This document shows, in pieces, positions 46,952 through 53,862 of a DNA stretch of 64,000 nucleotides. Positions within the stretch are counted from its first letter, which is position 1. Every line of letters begins with the position of its first letter. This DNA is from Carboxydothermus hydrogenoformans Z-2901. Lineage in GTDB: Bacteria > Bacillota > Z-2901 > Carboxydothermales > Carboxydothermaceae. The DNA lies in contig NC_007503.1 of NCBI RefSeq assembly GCF_000012865.1, positions 434,001 through 498,000 on the forward strand. Reading direction: 5' to 3'. The notes below the pieces were generated by a model that did not search any database, was not told the origin of the DNA, and saw nothing but the letters and a program-made list of their open reading frames with translations. The translations under genes and the position numbers were made by a program.

Positions 46952-47143
46952 GTGTTTGCCAAAAAACAAGCGGTAATAATTTACGAGCGGTGCAAAAACT
47001 GTGAAGTTTGTGAACCCCAGGAGAAGTGTCCGGCCTACGCCATCATTAAGGAAGACGATGAATATTACATCGGACCCTCCTGTCAGGGGTGCGGTTACTG
47101 CCGTAAGTTTTGCCCTTATAATGCTATTGAGCTTACCAGTTAG
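46952..47143 (+). CDS. 4Fe-4S ferredoxin-like protein
   Basis: A 63-residue protein with two cysteine groups: RCKNCEVCEPQEKCP (residues 13-27) and CQGCGYCRKFCPYNAI (about 44-59). The second is a standard CxxCxxCxxxCP cluster motif; the first has a longer last gap. It starts at GTG. It probably carries electrons, possibly to the radical SAM enzyme at 47904, which needs a reductant. That link is inferred from position. Confidence 0.82.
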   Translation: MFAKKQAVIIYERCKNCEVCEPQEKCPAYAIIKEDDEYYIGPSCQGCGYCRKFCPYNAIELTS

Positions 47144-47152
47144 GTGATTAAA

Positions 47153-47767
47153 TTGTTAGAAAAGATTATAGCTCGTTACGAAAAGGAATCCGGTGAAGGT
47201 CTTTCCTGCGGCAACAATATAGCGGTGGGAAGCTTAAAACCGGGCATGATAGTACTGGATTTGGGATGCGGCAATGGGGGAGAAACAATTAGAGCTGCAC
47301 AAATTGTTGCTCCGGGGTTTGCCGTTGGACTTGATATTACCGAAAAACTTTTAGAAAAAGGGCAAAAAAAAGCCCGGGAACAGGGAGTTAAAAACGTTGT
47401 TTTTATCAAAGGTGAAATAGAAAACTTACCCTTTGTCGGGGAAAGCTTTGATGTGGTAATTTCCAATTGTGCTTTAAATCATGCCCGGGATAAGTTAAAA
47501 GTATACCGGGAGATTTACAGGGTTTTAAAGGAAGACGGCTATTTTATTGTATCCGACCCGGTTAGCCTGGTGGAACTTCCACCGGAAATAAAAAATAACG
47601 AGGAACTCTGGGCCCAGTGTTTTGCTGGAGCGGAAGAAGAGTCGAAGTATTTACGCTACATTATCGAAGCCGGGTTTACTTTGGAGATTTTAAAAAGAAG
47701 GGAATACGAAAAAAACGGCTATCCTTTTGCCAGTCTTACCATTAAAGGTACCAAGAAAAGGAGGTGA
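47153..47767 (+). CDS. ArsM-like SAM-dependent methyltransferase
   Basis: This protein of about 204 residues resembles arsenite methyltransferases: SAM motif VLDLGCGNGGETIRAAQ, then VVISNCALNHARDK and LWAQCFAGAEEE. ArsM uses three cysteines at matching places to bind As(III); here Cys19 (LSCGNN), Cys106 (SNC) and Cys156 (QCFAGA) fit them. It lacks the long C-terminal domain of typical ArsM. The substrate could be a metalloid or a peptide/thiol. TTG 47153 has AGGTGA at good spacing; GTG 47144 is the alternative. Its stop overlaps the ribosome binding site of the peptide gene. Confidence 0.8.
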   Translation: MLEKIIARYEKESGEGLSCGNNIAVGSLKPGMIVLDLGCGNGGETIRAAQIVAPGFAVGLDITEKLLEKGQKKAREQGVKNVVFIKGEIENLPFVGESFDVVISNCALNHARDKLKVYREIYRVLKEDGYFIVSDPVSLVELPPEIKNNEELWAQCFAGAEEESKYLRYIIEAGFTLEILKRREYEKNGYPFASLTIKGTKKRR

Positions 47768-47771
47768 AATC

Positions 47772-47876
47772 ATGAAAGCTATTACCAGAAAACAAACCGC
47801 AAAGTGTGACTACAACCTTGGGTGCGCTCAGTGCTGCTCCAAGACCTCCAAGGTGGTTGCGGGTTGCCACGACTAA
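47772..47876 (+). CDS. Cys-rich 34-residue peptide, probable RiPP precursor
   Basis: A 34-residue peptide with cysteines at 12, 18, 21, 22 and 32 (leader MKAITRKQTAK, core CDYNLGCAQCC, tail GCHD). The Shine-Dalgarno AGGAGGTGA four bases from ATG is the strongest in the locus. The radical SAM/SPASM gene follows by 27 bases. Known Cys-rich precursor families paired with such enzymes (SCIFF, CbpA-type and others) have this size and arrangement. It may be modified by thioether bonds or bind a metal. Family membership cannot be confirmed by eye. Confidence 0.75.
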   Translation: MKAITRKQTAKCDYNLGCAQCCSKTSKVVAGCHD

Positions 47877-47903
47877 GTTTTATCCGGAAAAGAGGAGATA
47901 ACC

Positions 47904-49262
47904 ATGTATTTTAGTAAGTATAACTTAATTTTACCCTTTGCAGATAATTACTTACTTTTAAATCCTCTTTCCGGAGCGGTGGATTTGCTGGAAGAAAGCG
48001 ATTACCAACTTTTAGAGGAGCTAAGAAAAAGCTCCTCTAAAAATTTTGACCGGCAATTTATCGCTTACCTCCGGGAAAGAGGTTATATATATGAAGATGA
48101 AGGGGAAGAAGAGGAGAAATTAACCGAAACCTTTAAAGAATTCTTGGAGATAAACAATACCTCCCCTACCCAGATTTTTTTTGTACCAACTTACAACTGT
48201 AATTTAGCGTGCAGTTACTGTTTTCAGCAGGGGATTAAAGATAAAAAAGATTTACCAACAAAAGAGGTTTTGGATGCCTTTTTTAATTACGTAAATCAAA
48301 ATTTTAAAAACGAGCCGGAAAAGCCGTTTTTAACTTTATTTGGCGGTGAACCGTTAATTGCTTCGGAATACCAAAAAGAAGTTATAGCTTACTTTCTCTA
48401 TCAGGCGAAGATTAACGGGTATGAAGTTTCAATAGTTACCAACGGTTATGCCCTTAAGGAGTACATGCCAATTTTAACAAAGGGCGTAATTAAAGAAGTG
48501 CAAATTACCGTTGACGGACCACCGGAAATTCACGACCAGCGGCGGGTTACCAAAGGCGGCGGTAAAACCTTTGACAGGATTTTTGAAGGGCTGCTTCTTT
48601 TAAAAGAAGCGGGCATTCCTATCAACCTGCGGGCAGTGGTGGATAAAAGCAATCTTATAACCCTGGTTGAACTGGCTAAACTTCTTGACGAGAACGGATT
48701 TTTGGATTTACCCAAAAGCAAGTTTAAAACCCAGATAGGGAGAAATTACGAGCTGTTTGAATGCCAGGACCAGAGTCAAAATCTGTATGACCGCTTAGCT
48801 CTCTGGGCAGAATATGCCAAGCTCTCTAAACAATATCCGATTTTACAAAAATTCCACCTTCCAGAATTTAAAGGAGTAAAGTACCTGGTGGATAACGGGG
48901 AGATGCCTTTTCCCACTTATGATAACTGCCCGGCATTTAAAAAAGAATGGGCTTTTGATTATCAGGGAAAAATTTATGGCTGCACCGCCAATGTAGGCCG
49001 GGAGGAGTTCATGGTAGGAACTTTTTATCCGGAAGTTCGCCTTGATGAAGAAAAAATCAAACCCTGGCAAAAGCGGTCAATTTTGACTATCCCAAAATGC
49101 CGGGAATGCGAAGTGGCCCTTTTGTGTGGTGGCGGTTGCGGTACCGTTGCTTACAACCGGGAAAAAACCGTTTTAGCACCGGACTGCCGGCCAATTCGCG
49201 AGCTCTGGGAAATCGGAGTAAATTACTACAGCAAAGAAATTAAAGCCTTAGGAGAGAACTAA
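47904..49262 (+). CDS. Radical SAM/SPASM peptide-maturase-like protein
   Basis: This 452-residue protein begins with a small RRE-like or leader domain (SKYNLILPFADNYLLLNPLSGAVDLLEE), typical of peptide-modifying radical SAM enzymes. The SAM cluster motif CNLACSYC is at Cys99, 103 and 106. The C-terminal SPASM region has CPAF, YGCTANV, then CRECEVALLCGGGC (about 399-412) and a last Cys near 428, enough for auxiliary clusters. The immediately upstream Cys-rich peptide is the likely substrate, so thioether formation is the leading guess. RBS AGAGGAG precedes ATG. Confidence 0.88.
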   Translation: MYFSKYNLILPFADNYLLLNPLSGAVDLLEESDYQLLEELRKSSSKNFDRQFIAYLRERGYIYEDEGEEEEKLTETFKEFLEINNTSPTQIFFVPTYNCNLACSYCFQQGIKDKKDLPTKEVLDAFFNYVNQNFKNEPEKPFLTLFGGEPLIASEYQKEVIAYFLYQAKINGYEVSIVTNGYALKEYMPILTKGVIKEVQITVDGPPEIHDQRRVTKGGGKTFDRIFEGLLLLKEAGIPINLRAVVDKSNLITLVELAKLLDENGFLDLPKSKFKTQIGRNYELFECQDQSQNLYDRLALWAEYAKLSKQYPILQKFHLPEFKGVKYLVDNGEMPFPTYDNCPAFKKEWAFDYQGKIYGCTANVGREEFMVGTFYPEVRLDEEKIKPWQKRSILTIPKCRECEVALLCGGGCGTVAYNREKTVLAPDCRPIRELWEIGVNYYSKEIKALGEN

Positions 49263-49264
49263 AT

Positions 49265-49957
49265 ATGGCGTATACCGAAGGCTGTCTGATTTGCGGTGCC
49301 GAGATTACTTACCAGGAGGAACCGGCGGAGAAAACCTGCACCATTTGCGGGAAAAAAGAATTAAGTCAGGCCCAGTGCAGTCAAGGACATTTTGTTTGCA
49401 GTGACTGCCACCGGGGGGAACATTTAAAGACTATCATAAATTTTTGTCAAAACACTGATTGGCAAAATCCGGTGGATATCTTTGATTATCTTACCCAGGT
49501 GCCGGGTTTTCCCCTGCACGGTCCAGAACACCATGCTTTAACTGCAGCAAGTTTAATTGCCGCTTATCAGAATATTACCGGGCAGAAAAATCCCAGAGCC
49601 ATTCGGGATGCGGTGGTACGGGCTAAACAGTTAGTGGGCGGTAGTTGCGGGCTCTGGGGGGCCTGCAGTTCAGCTCTGGGTGCAGGAATTGCCTTTTCGA
49701 TAATTTTTGGTAATACTCCGTTGTCCCGGGAAAGATGGGGGGATGCTAACCGGGCTACCGGTAAAATCCTGGAAAAAATCGGCGCTATCGGTGGTCCAAG
49801 ATGCTGCAAAAGGACTTCTTATTTAAGCTTAATAAACGGAGCTAAAATCTTAGAACAGCTTACTGGAATAAAATTTCAGCTAACCACACCTAAATGTATG
49901 TTTAGCCGTCGTAATAAAGAGTGCTTAAAAGAAAAATGCCCCTTTTATCCCGGATGA
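49265..49957 (+). CDS. DUF5714 domain protein
   Basis: This 230-residue protein starts with zinc-ribbon-like pairs (CLICGAE, CTICGKK, then CSQGHFVCSDCHRG) and continues with a helical domain marked by GPEHHALTAASLIAAY, GSCGLWGACSSALGAGIAFS and GGPRCCKRTSYLSL, ending in CMFSRRNKECLKEKCPFY. I recognise this as the DUF5714 family of unknown function, often near methyltransferase or radical SAM genes. It has about 18 cysteines. It begins two bases after the radical SAM stop, so close co-expression is likely. Confidence 0.8.
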   Translation: MAYTEGCLICGAEITYQEEPAEKTCTICGKKELSQAQCSQGHFVCSDCHRGEHLKTIINFCQNTDWQNPVDIFDYLTQVPGFPLHGPEHHALTAASLIAAYQNITGQKNPRAIRDAVVRAKQLVGGSCGLWGACSSALGAGIAFSIIFGNTPLSRERWGDANRATGKILEKIGAIGGPRCCKRTSYLSLINGAKILEQLTGIKFQLTTPKCMFSRRNKECLKEKCPFYPG

Positions 49958-50009
49958 TTGATAAATTTTCGGGGAAAATAAGAAAAAATCGTATTAAGGG
50001 GGTAATTAA

Positions 50010-50153
50010 ATGACCGAATTAATTTTAACACCGGAAGAAAGAGAAGTTTTATTAAAAGCTATTGACCATTGTTTAAATACGTGTAAATCCGGGGGAGCAG
50101 CAAGTGGATGCCCGGACTGCGAGACCCTGGAAAAAATAAAGCAAAAGCTCTAA
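50010..50153 (+). CDS. Small CxxC-containing hypothetical protein
   Basis: A 47-residue protein, helical at both ends (LTPEEREVLLKAIDHCLNTC; CETLEKIKQKL) with CLNTC and CPDC cysteine pairs around a Gly/Ala turn. This looks like a tiny zinc or redox module. AAGGGGG precedes the ATG. It lies between DUF5714 and the thioredoxin-reductase fusion and shares their orientation. No family recognised. Confidence 0.65.
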   Translation: MTELILTPEEREVLLKAIDHCLNTCKSGGAASGCPDCETLEKIKQKL

Positions 50154-50180
50154 AAATTTAAACTCAAGGGGGAGAGGAAA

Positions 50181-51461
50181 ATGAGCGACAAAGTTATATA
50201 TTTAAGCCAAGAACAGTTTGACGAAGTGGTATTAAAAAGCGATGTTCCGGTAATTGTGGATTTTTATTCCGAAGATTGTCCACCCTGCGAGGCACTGGCT
50301 CCGGCTTACGAGAAGCTTGCCCAGCAGTACGGGGATAAATTTAAGTTTGTCAAAATCTACCGGCAGCAAAACCGACCTTTAGCCGAAAAGCTGGGAGTTA
50401 AGGGTAGCCCCACAGTTCTGTTTTATGTCAACGGGCAAGAAGTGGGCCAGAGGTTAACCGGCTATATTTCCAAGCGTCAGCTAAGGGAAGCCATGGAAAA
50501 AGCTTTTGGCCAGAAACTTTTGCCGGAAGTTCCGGAAACGGTTAAGTATGATGTTATTGTTCTTGGTGGCGGTCCGGCAGGTTTAAGTGCGGCTCTGTAT
50601 ACCGCCCGGGCCAAGTTAAGAACCATTGTGGTGGATGAAAGTGTTCCCGGTGGCCAGGCGGCTACCACCTACCATATTGCTAACTACCCCGGTACCCCCG
50701 GAACGATTAGAGGTAAGGAACTAACTCAAAATATGCTTAATCAGGCCTTAGCTTTTGGTGCAGAAGTTGATGATTTAAAAGAAGTATTAAAAGTTGAATT
50801 AACCGGAGAGGTTAAGAGGGTTATCACCGAAGATAAGATTTATGAAGCTCCGGCCATCATTTTAGCCACCGGAGCAGAACCAAGAAAACTTCCGGCGGAA
50901 GGGGAAGACCTTTTCCGGGGCCGCGGCGTCCACTACTGTGCTACCTGTGATGGGGCAATGTACCAGGGCATGAAAGTAGTGGTGGTTGGCGGTGGCAACT
51001 CAGCCGTAGAAGAAGCGGTATTTTTGACCCGTTTTGCCACCGAAGTTACGATTATTCACCAGTTTGACCACTTCCAGGCTTCCAAAGTTGCCCAGGAAGA
51101 AGCTTTTGCCAATCCCAAAATAAAGGTTATCTGGGATTCGGAAGTACGTAAGGTTGTTGGGGATAAACATGTAACCGGCGTTGTGATTGAAAATCTGAAA
51201 ACCAAAGAACTTTCTACCGTGCCTACCGATGGGGTGTTTGTTTACATTGGAACTCAGCCTAAAACCAATTTGTTTGCCGGACAGGTAGAGATGAACGAAT
51301 GGGGTTATATTATTACCGATGAAGAAATGCGGACCAATATACCGGGAGTTTTTGCGGCGGGAGATTTAAGGCAGAAGTCAGTACGGCAGGCGGTAACCGC
51401 TGCGGCCGATGGGGTAATTGCGGCAGTAAATGTGGAGAGATATCTTGCCAGTAAAAAGTAA
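50181..51461 (+). CDS. Thioredoxin-thioredoxin reductase fusion
   Basis: This 426-residue protein has an N-terminal thioredoxin domain (about 1-110) with active site SEDCPPCEALAP, then a full flavoprotein reductase (from about 125: VIVLGGGPAGLSAAL for FAD, CATCDGA for the redox disulfide, VVVGGGNSAVEEA for the nucleotide, and FAAGDLRQ). The order Trx-TrxR is the reverse of the more usual TrxR-Trx fusion. It may pass electrons from NAD(P)H or ferredoxin to thiol proteins of this locus. GGGGGAGAGG precedes the ATG. Confidence 0.92.
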   Translation: MSDKVIYLSQEQFDEVVLKSDVPVIVDFYSEDCPPCEALAPAYEKLAQQYGDKFKFVKIYRQQNRPLAEKLGVKGSPTVLFYVNGQEVGQRLTGYISKRQLREAMEKAFGQKLLPEVPETVKYDVIVLGGGPAGLSAALYTARAKLRTIVVDESVPGGQAATTYHIANYPGTPGTIRGKELTQNMLNQALAFGAEVDDLKEVLKVELTGEVKRVITEDKIYEAPAIILATGAEPRKLPAEGEDLFRGRGVHYCATCDGAMYQGMKVVVVGGGNSAVEEAVFLTRFATEVTIIHQFDHFQASKVAQEEAFANPKIKVIWDSEVRKVVGDKHVTGVVIENLKTKELSTVPTDGVFVYIGTQPKTNLFAGQVEMNEWGYIITDEEMRTNIPGVFAAGDLRQKSVRQAVTAAADGVIAAVNVERYLASKK

Positions 51462-51479
51462 ATTTAGTATTATTGAAAA

Positions 51480-51500
51480 GGGGCACCTCCGCGGGTGCCC
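51480..51500 (+). terminator. Hairpin after the thioredoxin-reductase fusion
   Basis: GGGCACC and GGGTGCCC form a GC-rich stem, followed by TTAAATAATAGTTT rather than a T run. Termination may be partial, leaving the HesB-like gene at 51599 on the same transcript. Confidence 0.55.
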
Positions 51501-51598
51501 TTAAATAATAGTTTATTGGTATAATAAGATTAATACCCCCCGTTAAACATAGATGTGTTATAAGTTATAAAAAAGTGAAATGAAAGGGAGATGAGGAG

Positions 51599-51886
51599 AT
51601 GAATATAACTTTTACCGAAGAAGCTAAAAAATATTTGGAAGGAAAAAATGATACCATTAGAATTGAATTTATGGCTTACGGAGGTGGGTGATGCCCGGTA
51701 CAGCAATTGCCCACCGTGTTTGTGGGAAAACCGCAGGATGAACGATTTTTTAATCTTTATGAAGTAGAAGGAATTAAGGTCTATGTGCCGAAAAATACAA
51801 TAGCGGTTAAAGATCCGGTTAAAATCTACCTTGAAGGCAAGTGGATGTTTCAGCGCTTAGAGGTTGATGGTCTTGATCTTGCTTAA
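51599..51886 (+). CDS. HesB-like selenoprotein (in-frame UGA as selenocysteine)
   Basis: A 95-residue reading frame with one UGA at codon 31 (51689-51691), in the context YGGG-U-CPVQQLPTVFVGKP. Both halves fit one HesB/IscA-like protein: the N-terminus MNITFTEEAKKYL is typical, and the UGA stands beside Cys32 in the conserved cysteine region. HesB-like selenoproteins are an established family. An 18-base hairpin begins 18 bases after the UGA. AGGGAG precedes the ATG by eight bases. A nonsense mutation is the alternative, but the frame remains intact after the UGA. Confidence 0.82.
51689..51730 (+). promoter_or_regulatory. Candidate bacterial SECIS of the HesB-like gene
   Basis: Starting 18 bases after the UGA, CCCAC (51710-51714) pairs with GTGGG (51722-51726) around the seven-base loop CGTGTTT, with possible extension by TT/AA. 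Position and size fit a bacterial SECIS for SelB. Confidence 0.65.
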
Positions 51887-51908
51887 TATTTCTTAGGGGG
51901 GTATTCTC

Positions 51909-52370
51909 TTGCCTTTAAAAAAGATTTTCCTCTTCACAGCGGTAATTTTAGTGGTGGTTAGTAGTTTTCCAGCCCTGGGAGAAGTGGACCAAGACGTTTT
52001 AAACGATGTAATTCATACTTTTTGGGCTCCGGATTTTTGTGGTATGAACCTGGCCGATTGTCCGGCTTCTTCCGCTGAAGAAATGCGGAATCAAATTAAA
52101 GAAATGTTGGAACAGGGAAAAACCAAACAGGAAATAATAAATTACTACACAAACCTTTACGGTACCAAAATTTTAGCGGAACCTCCCAAAACGGGTGTAT
52201 ATGCGGCAATTTGGGTTATGCCGGCAATTGCGGTAGTTGCCGGCGGTGTATTAGTTTACACCGTGGTCAAGAAACGCCGGAAGGAAGTAAAGGTGGAGGA
52301 GAAGAAAGAGCTAACGGTAGATGACGACCTTAGTTTGGAAGTGGAAAAGGAGTTGAAGAAATATTTATAA
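51909..52370 (+). CDS. CcmH/NrfF-like membrane protein with altered cysteine motif
   Basis: This 153-residue protein has a signal-like N-terminus (IFLFTAVILVVVSSFPALG), a CcmH-like domain (about 25-95: EEMRNQIKEMLEQGKTKQEIINYYTNLYGTKILAEPP), a TM helix (about 100-120) and a charged tail. The family reduces apocytochrome c cysteines with an LRCxxC motif, but here it is FCGMNLADC, Cys44 and Cys51 six residues apart. It may have changed partner. No other ccm genes are visible. It starts at TTG with GGGGGG upstream, 22 bases after the HesB-like gene. Confidence 0.75.
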   Translation: MPLKKIFLFTAVILVVVSSFPALGEVDQDVLNDVIHTFWAPDFCGMNLADCPASSAEEMRNQIKEMLEQGKTKQEIINYYTNLYGTKILAEPPKTGVYAAIWVMPAIAVVAGGVLVYTVVKKRRKEVKVEEKKELTVDDDLSLEVEKELKKYL

Positions 52371-52395
52371 GTGGCTAACACTTGGCATTTCTCCA

Positions 52396-53121
52396 GTGGC
52401 TTTAAAGATTGGCTCGCTGGAAATTCGCTGGTACGGAGTTTTGATGGCGATAAGTGTATTGATTGGTACTTATCTTGCTTTAAAAGAAGCAAAACGGAAA
52501 AATATCCATGAGGACCATATTTACAACTTGGTTTTACTCGGAGCTCCAATAGGGTGGATTGGAGCCCGGATCTGGTACGTTCTCTGGAACTGGGATTATT
52601 ACAGCAAGTATCCGGCCGAGATTCCGGCTATCTGGCATGGCGGGCTTGCCTTTCACGGTGGTATTTTAGCGGCAATCCTAGTGGGGATTGTTTACGCCCG
52701 GATGAAAAAGCAGTCTTTTTGGCAACTGGCGGATCTTTTTGCTCCCAGCATAATTTTAGGGCAGGCAATTGGCCGCTGGGGAAATTATTTTAACCAGGAA
52801 GCTTATGGCTACCCTACCGATCTTCCCTGGGCTATGTATATTGACGGTGCCTGGCGCCATCCCACCTTTTTATACGAATCCCTCTGGGATCTGGGGGTGT
52901 TTGTTTACCTCTGGCAAACCCGTAAAAAACAAAGGTATAGTGGCGAAATCTTTTTAAAATATCTTCTCTGGTATTCGGTAGGAAGGTTTATTGTAGAAGG
53001 TTTTCGGGTGGATAGCTTTTGGGTTGGCCCCTTTCGTTTAGAACAGCTTTTAAGTGTGGGGTTAATCGTATTTAGCCTTATTATGATGAGGGTGTTGGGG
53101 AGAAATGAGGGAGAGAATTAG
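52396..53121 (+). CDS. lgt: Prolipoprotein diacylglyceryl transferase
   Basis: This 241-residue protein has seven TM helices and the Lgt signatures IGSLEIRWYGVLMA at the start, HGGLAFHGGILAA and GRWGNYFNQEAYG, with the C-terminal GEIFLKYLLWYSVGRFIVEGFR. It attaches diacylglyceryl to lipobox cysteines. The GTG at 52396 lacks a good Shine-Dalgarno; family alignment would fit a start a few codons further upstream (ISP...), where no standard start is visible. Lipoproteins at 3331 and 53431 would be substrates. The end overlaps the MerT-like gene. Confidence 0.92.
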   Translation: MALKIGSLEIRWYGVLMAISVLIGTYLALKEAKRKNIHEDHIYNLVLLGAPIGWIGARIWYVLWNWDYYSKYPAEIPAIWHGGLAFHGGILAAILVGIVYARMKKQSFWQLADLFAPSIILGQAIGRWGNYFNQEAYGYPTDLPWAMYIDGAWRHPTFLYESLWDLGVFVYLWQTRKKQRYSGEIFLKYLLWYSVGRFIVEGFRVDSFWVGPFRLEQLLSVGLIVFSLIMMRVLGRNEGEN

Positions 53122-53419
53122 CAGTATTCTTTCGGTTATTACTGCGGTTTTAGGGTGCATTACCTGAGTGGGACCGGTAATATTAGCCTCCTTGGGTCTG
53201 GGAGGAGCGTCTTTTTCGTTTTTTGCGCCACTGGCCCCTTACCGGAGTTTCTTTTTAGTACTTACCTTTGTTTTTTTAGGTTACGCCTTTTATGAAACTT
53301 ATTTTAAAGGCAAAAGTTCGAAGTTAAACAAAATCGTCCTCTGGTCGGCAACCGTTTTGGTTGTGATAGTTTTAACTTATACTTATCGCTATACCTTACT
53401 AAGCTTATTTTCTTTTTAA
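53105..53419 (+). CDS. MerT-like membrane selenoprotein (in-frame UGA)
   Basis: A 104-residue frame with UGA at codon 21 (53165-53167): LGCIT-U-VGPVILASLGLGGASFSF...APLAPYRSFF. The MerT mercuric transporter has a Cys-Cys-x-GP motif in its first helix followed by LxSLGLGGAW and LEPYRP; here U21 takes the second Cys position and Cys18 is nearby, making CxxU. Three TM helices follow. A hairpin begins 19 bases after the UGA. It starts inside lgt (ATG 53105). Reading only from the GTG after UGA would remove the first helix, so recoding is favoured. Confidence 0.82.
53165..53208 (+). promoter_or_regulatory. Candidate bacterial SECIS of the MerT-like gene
   Basis: CCTCC (53187-53191) pairs with GGAGG (53201-53205) around TTGGGTCTG, with GC/GC extending the stem past a bulged A. 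The stem begins 19 bases after the UGA, and the loop has the G residues typical of SelB-bound loops. Confidence 0.65.
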
Positions 53420-53430
53420 GGGGAGGGGTT

Positions 53431-53814
53431 TTGTTGCCGCGGAGCAAATATGTATTTTGGGTAATAATAGTTTTGCTATTATTTGCTTTGACGGGGTGCT
53501 TAAAAGCCGGTTATAAGGATTTAGAGCCCGATGAAGCCAAGAAGCTTATTGATGAAAATCCAATGCTTTTAATTATGGATGTCAGAGAACCTTATGAGTA
53601 TGCCGAAGCGCGTATTCCCGGTTCCCATAACATTCCTATGGGAGAGGTGGAACAGCAGTTACCCAACATTGATAAAGAACAGGAAATTTTAGTGGTATGT
53701 GAAACCGGAAGTCGGTCGGCAAGTATTGCCCAGATGCTGGTGAGTAAAGGTTACAAGCATGTTTACAATTTAAAAGGGGGCATTGCTAACTGGCCCTATG
53801 AATTGGAAAAATAA
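53431..53814 (+). CDS. Lipoprotein rhodanese
   Basis: This 127-residue protein has a lipoprotein signal peptide (hydrophobic core to lipobox ALTGC, Cys23) and a rhodanese domain (DVREPYEYAEARIPGSHNIP, active site CETGSRS, then LKGGIANWPYEL). It would handle sulfane sulfur or a related thiol on the outer face of the membrane. It starts at TTG with GGGGAGGGG upstream, 11 bases after the MerT-like gene, so the two are probably expressed together. Lgt, encoded just before, would lipidate it. Confidence 0.9.
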   Translation: MLPRSKYVFWVIIVLLLFALTGCLKAGYKDLEPDEAKKLIDENPMLLIMDVREPYEYAEARIPGSHNIPMGEVEQQLPNIDKEQEILVVCETGSRSASIAQMLVSKGYKHVYNLKGGIANWPYELEK

Positions 53815-53817
53815 AGA

Positions 53818-53850
53818 AAAACACACACGTCCAAAGGGCGGGTGTGTTTT
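53818..53850. terminator. Terminator between the rhodanese and glutaredoxin genes
   Basis: AACACACACGTCC and GGGCGGGTGTGTT pair with two imperfect positions, followed by a T run; the A-rich left flank would serve the minus-strand gene. Confidence 0.7.
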
Positions 53851-53862
53851 TTGTTTTAAAGC

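Noticed and set aside
49946-49990. Read-through of the UGA ending the DUF5714 gene as a third selenoprotein
   Set aside because: The extension would be only a few residues before a UAA, with no hairpin and no conserved motif.
51480-51500. Strong rho-independent terminator after the Trx-TrxR fusion
   Set aside because: The stem is good but the following sequence is A/T mixed without a T run; kept only as a possible weak terminator.
51665-51692. Frameshift or nonsense mutation in the HesB-like gene
   Set aside because: Only one UGA interrupts an otherwise intact frame, it lies at the conserved cysteine region, and a hairpin follows at SECIS distance; recoding is simpler.
53168-53419. Short membrane protein starting at the GTG after the UGA
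   Set aside because: It would lack the first helix and the metal motif of MerT and has no ribosome binding site; the longer frame through UGA fits the family.
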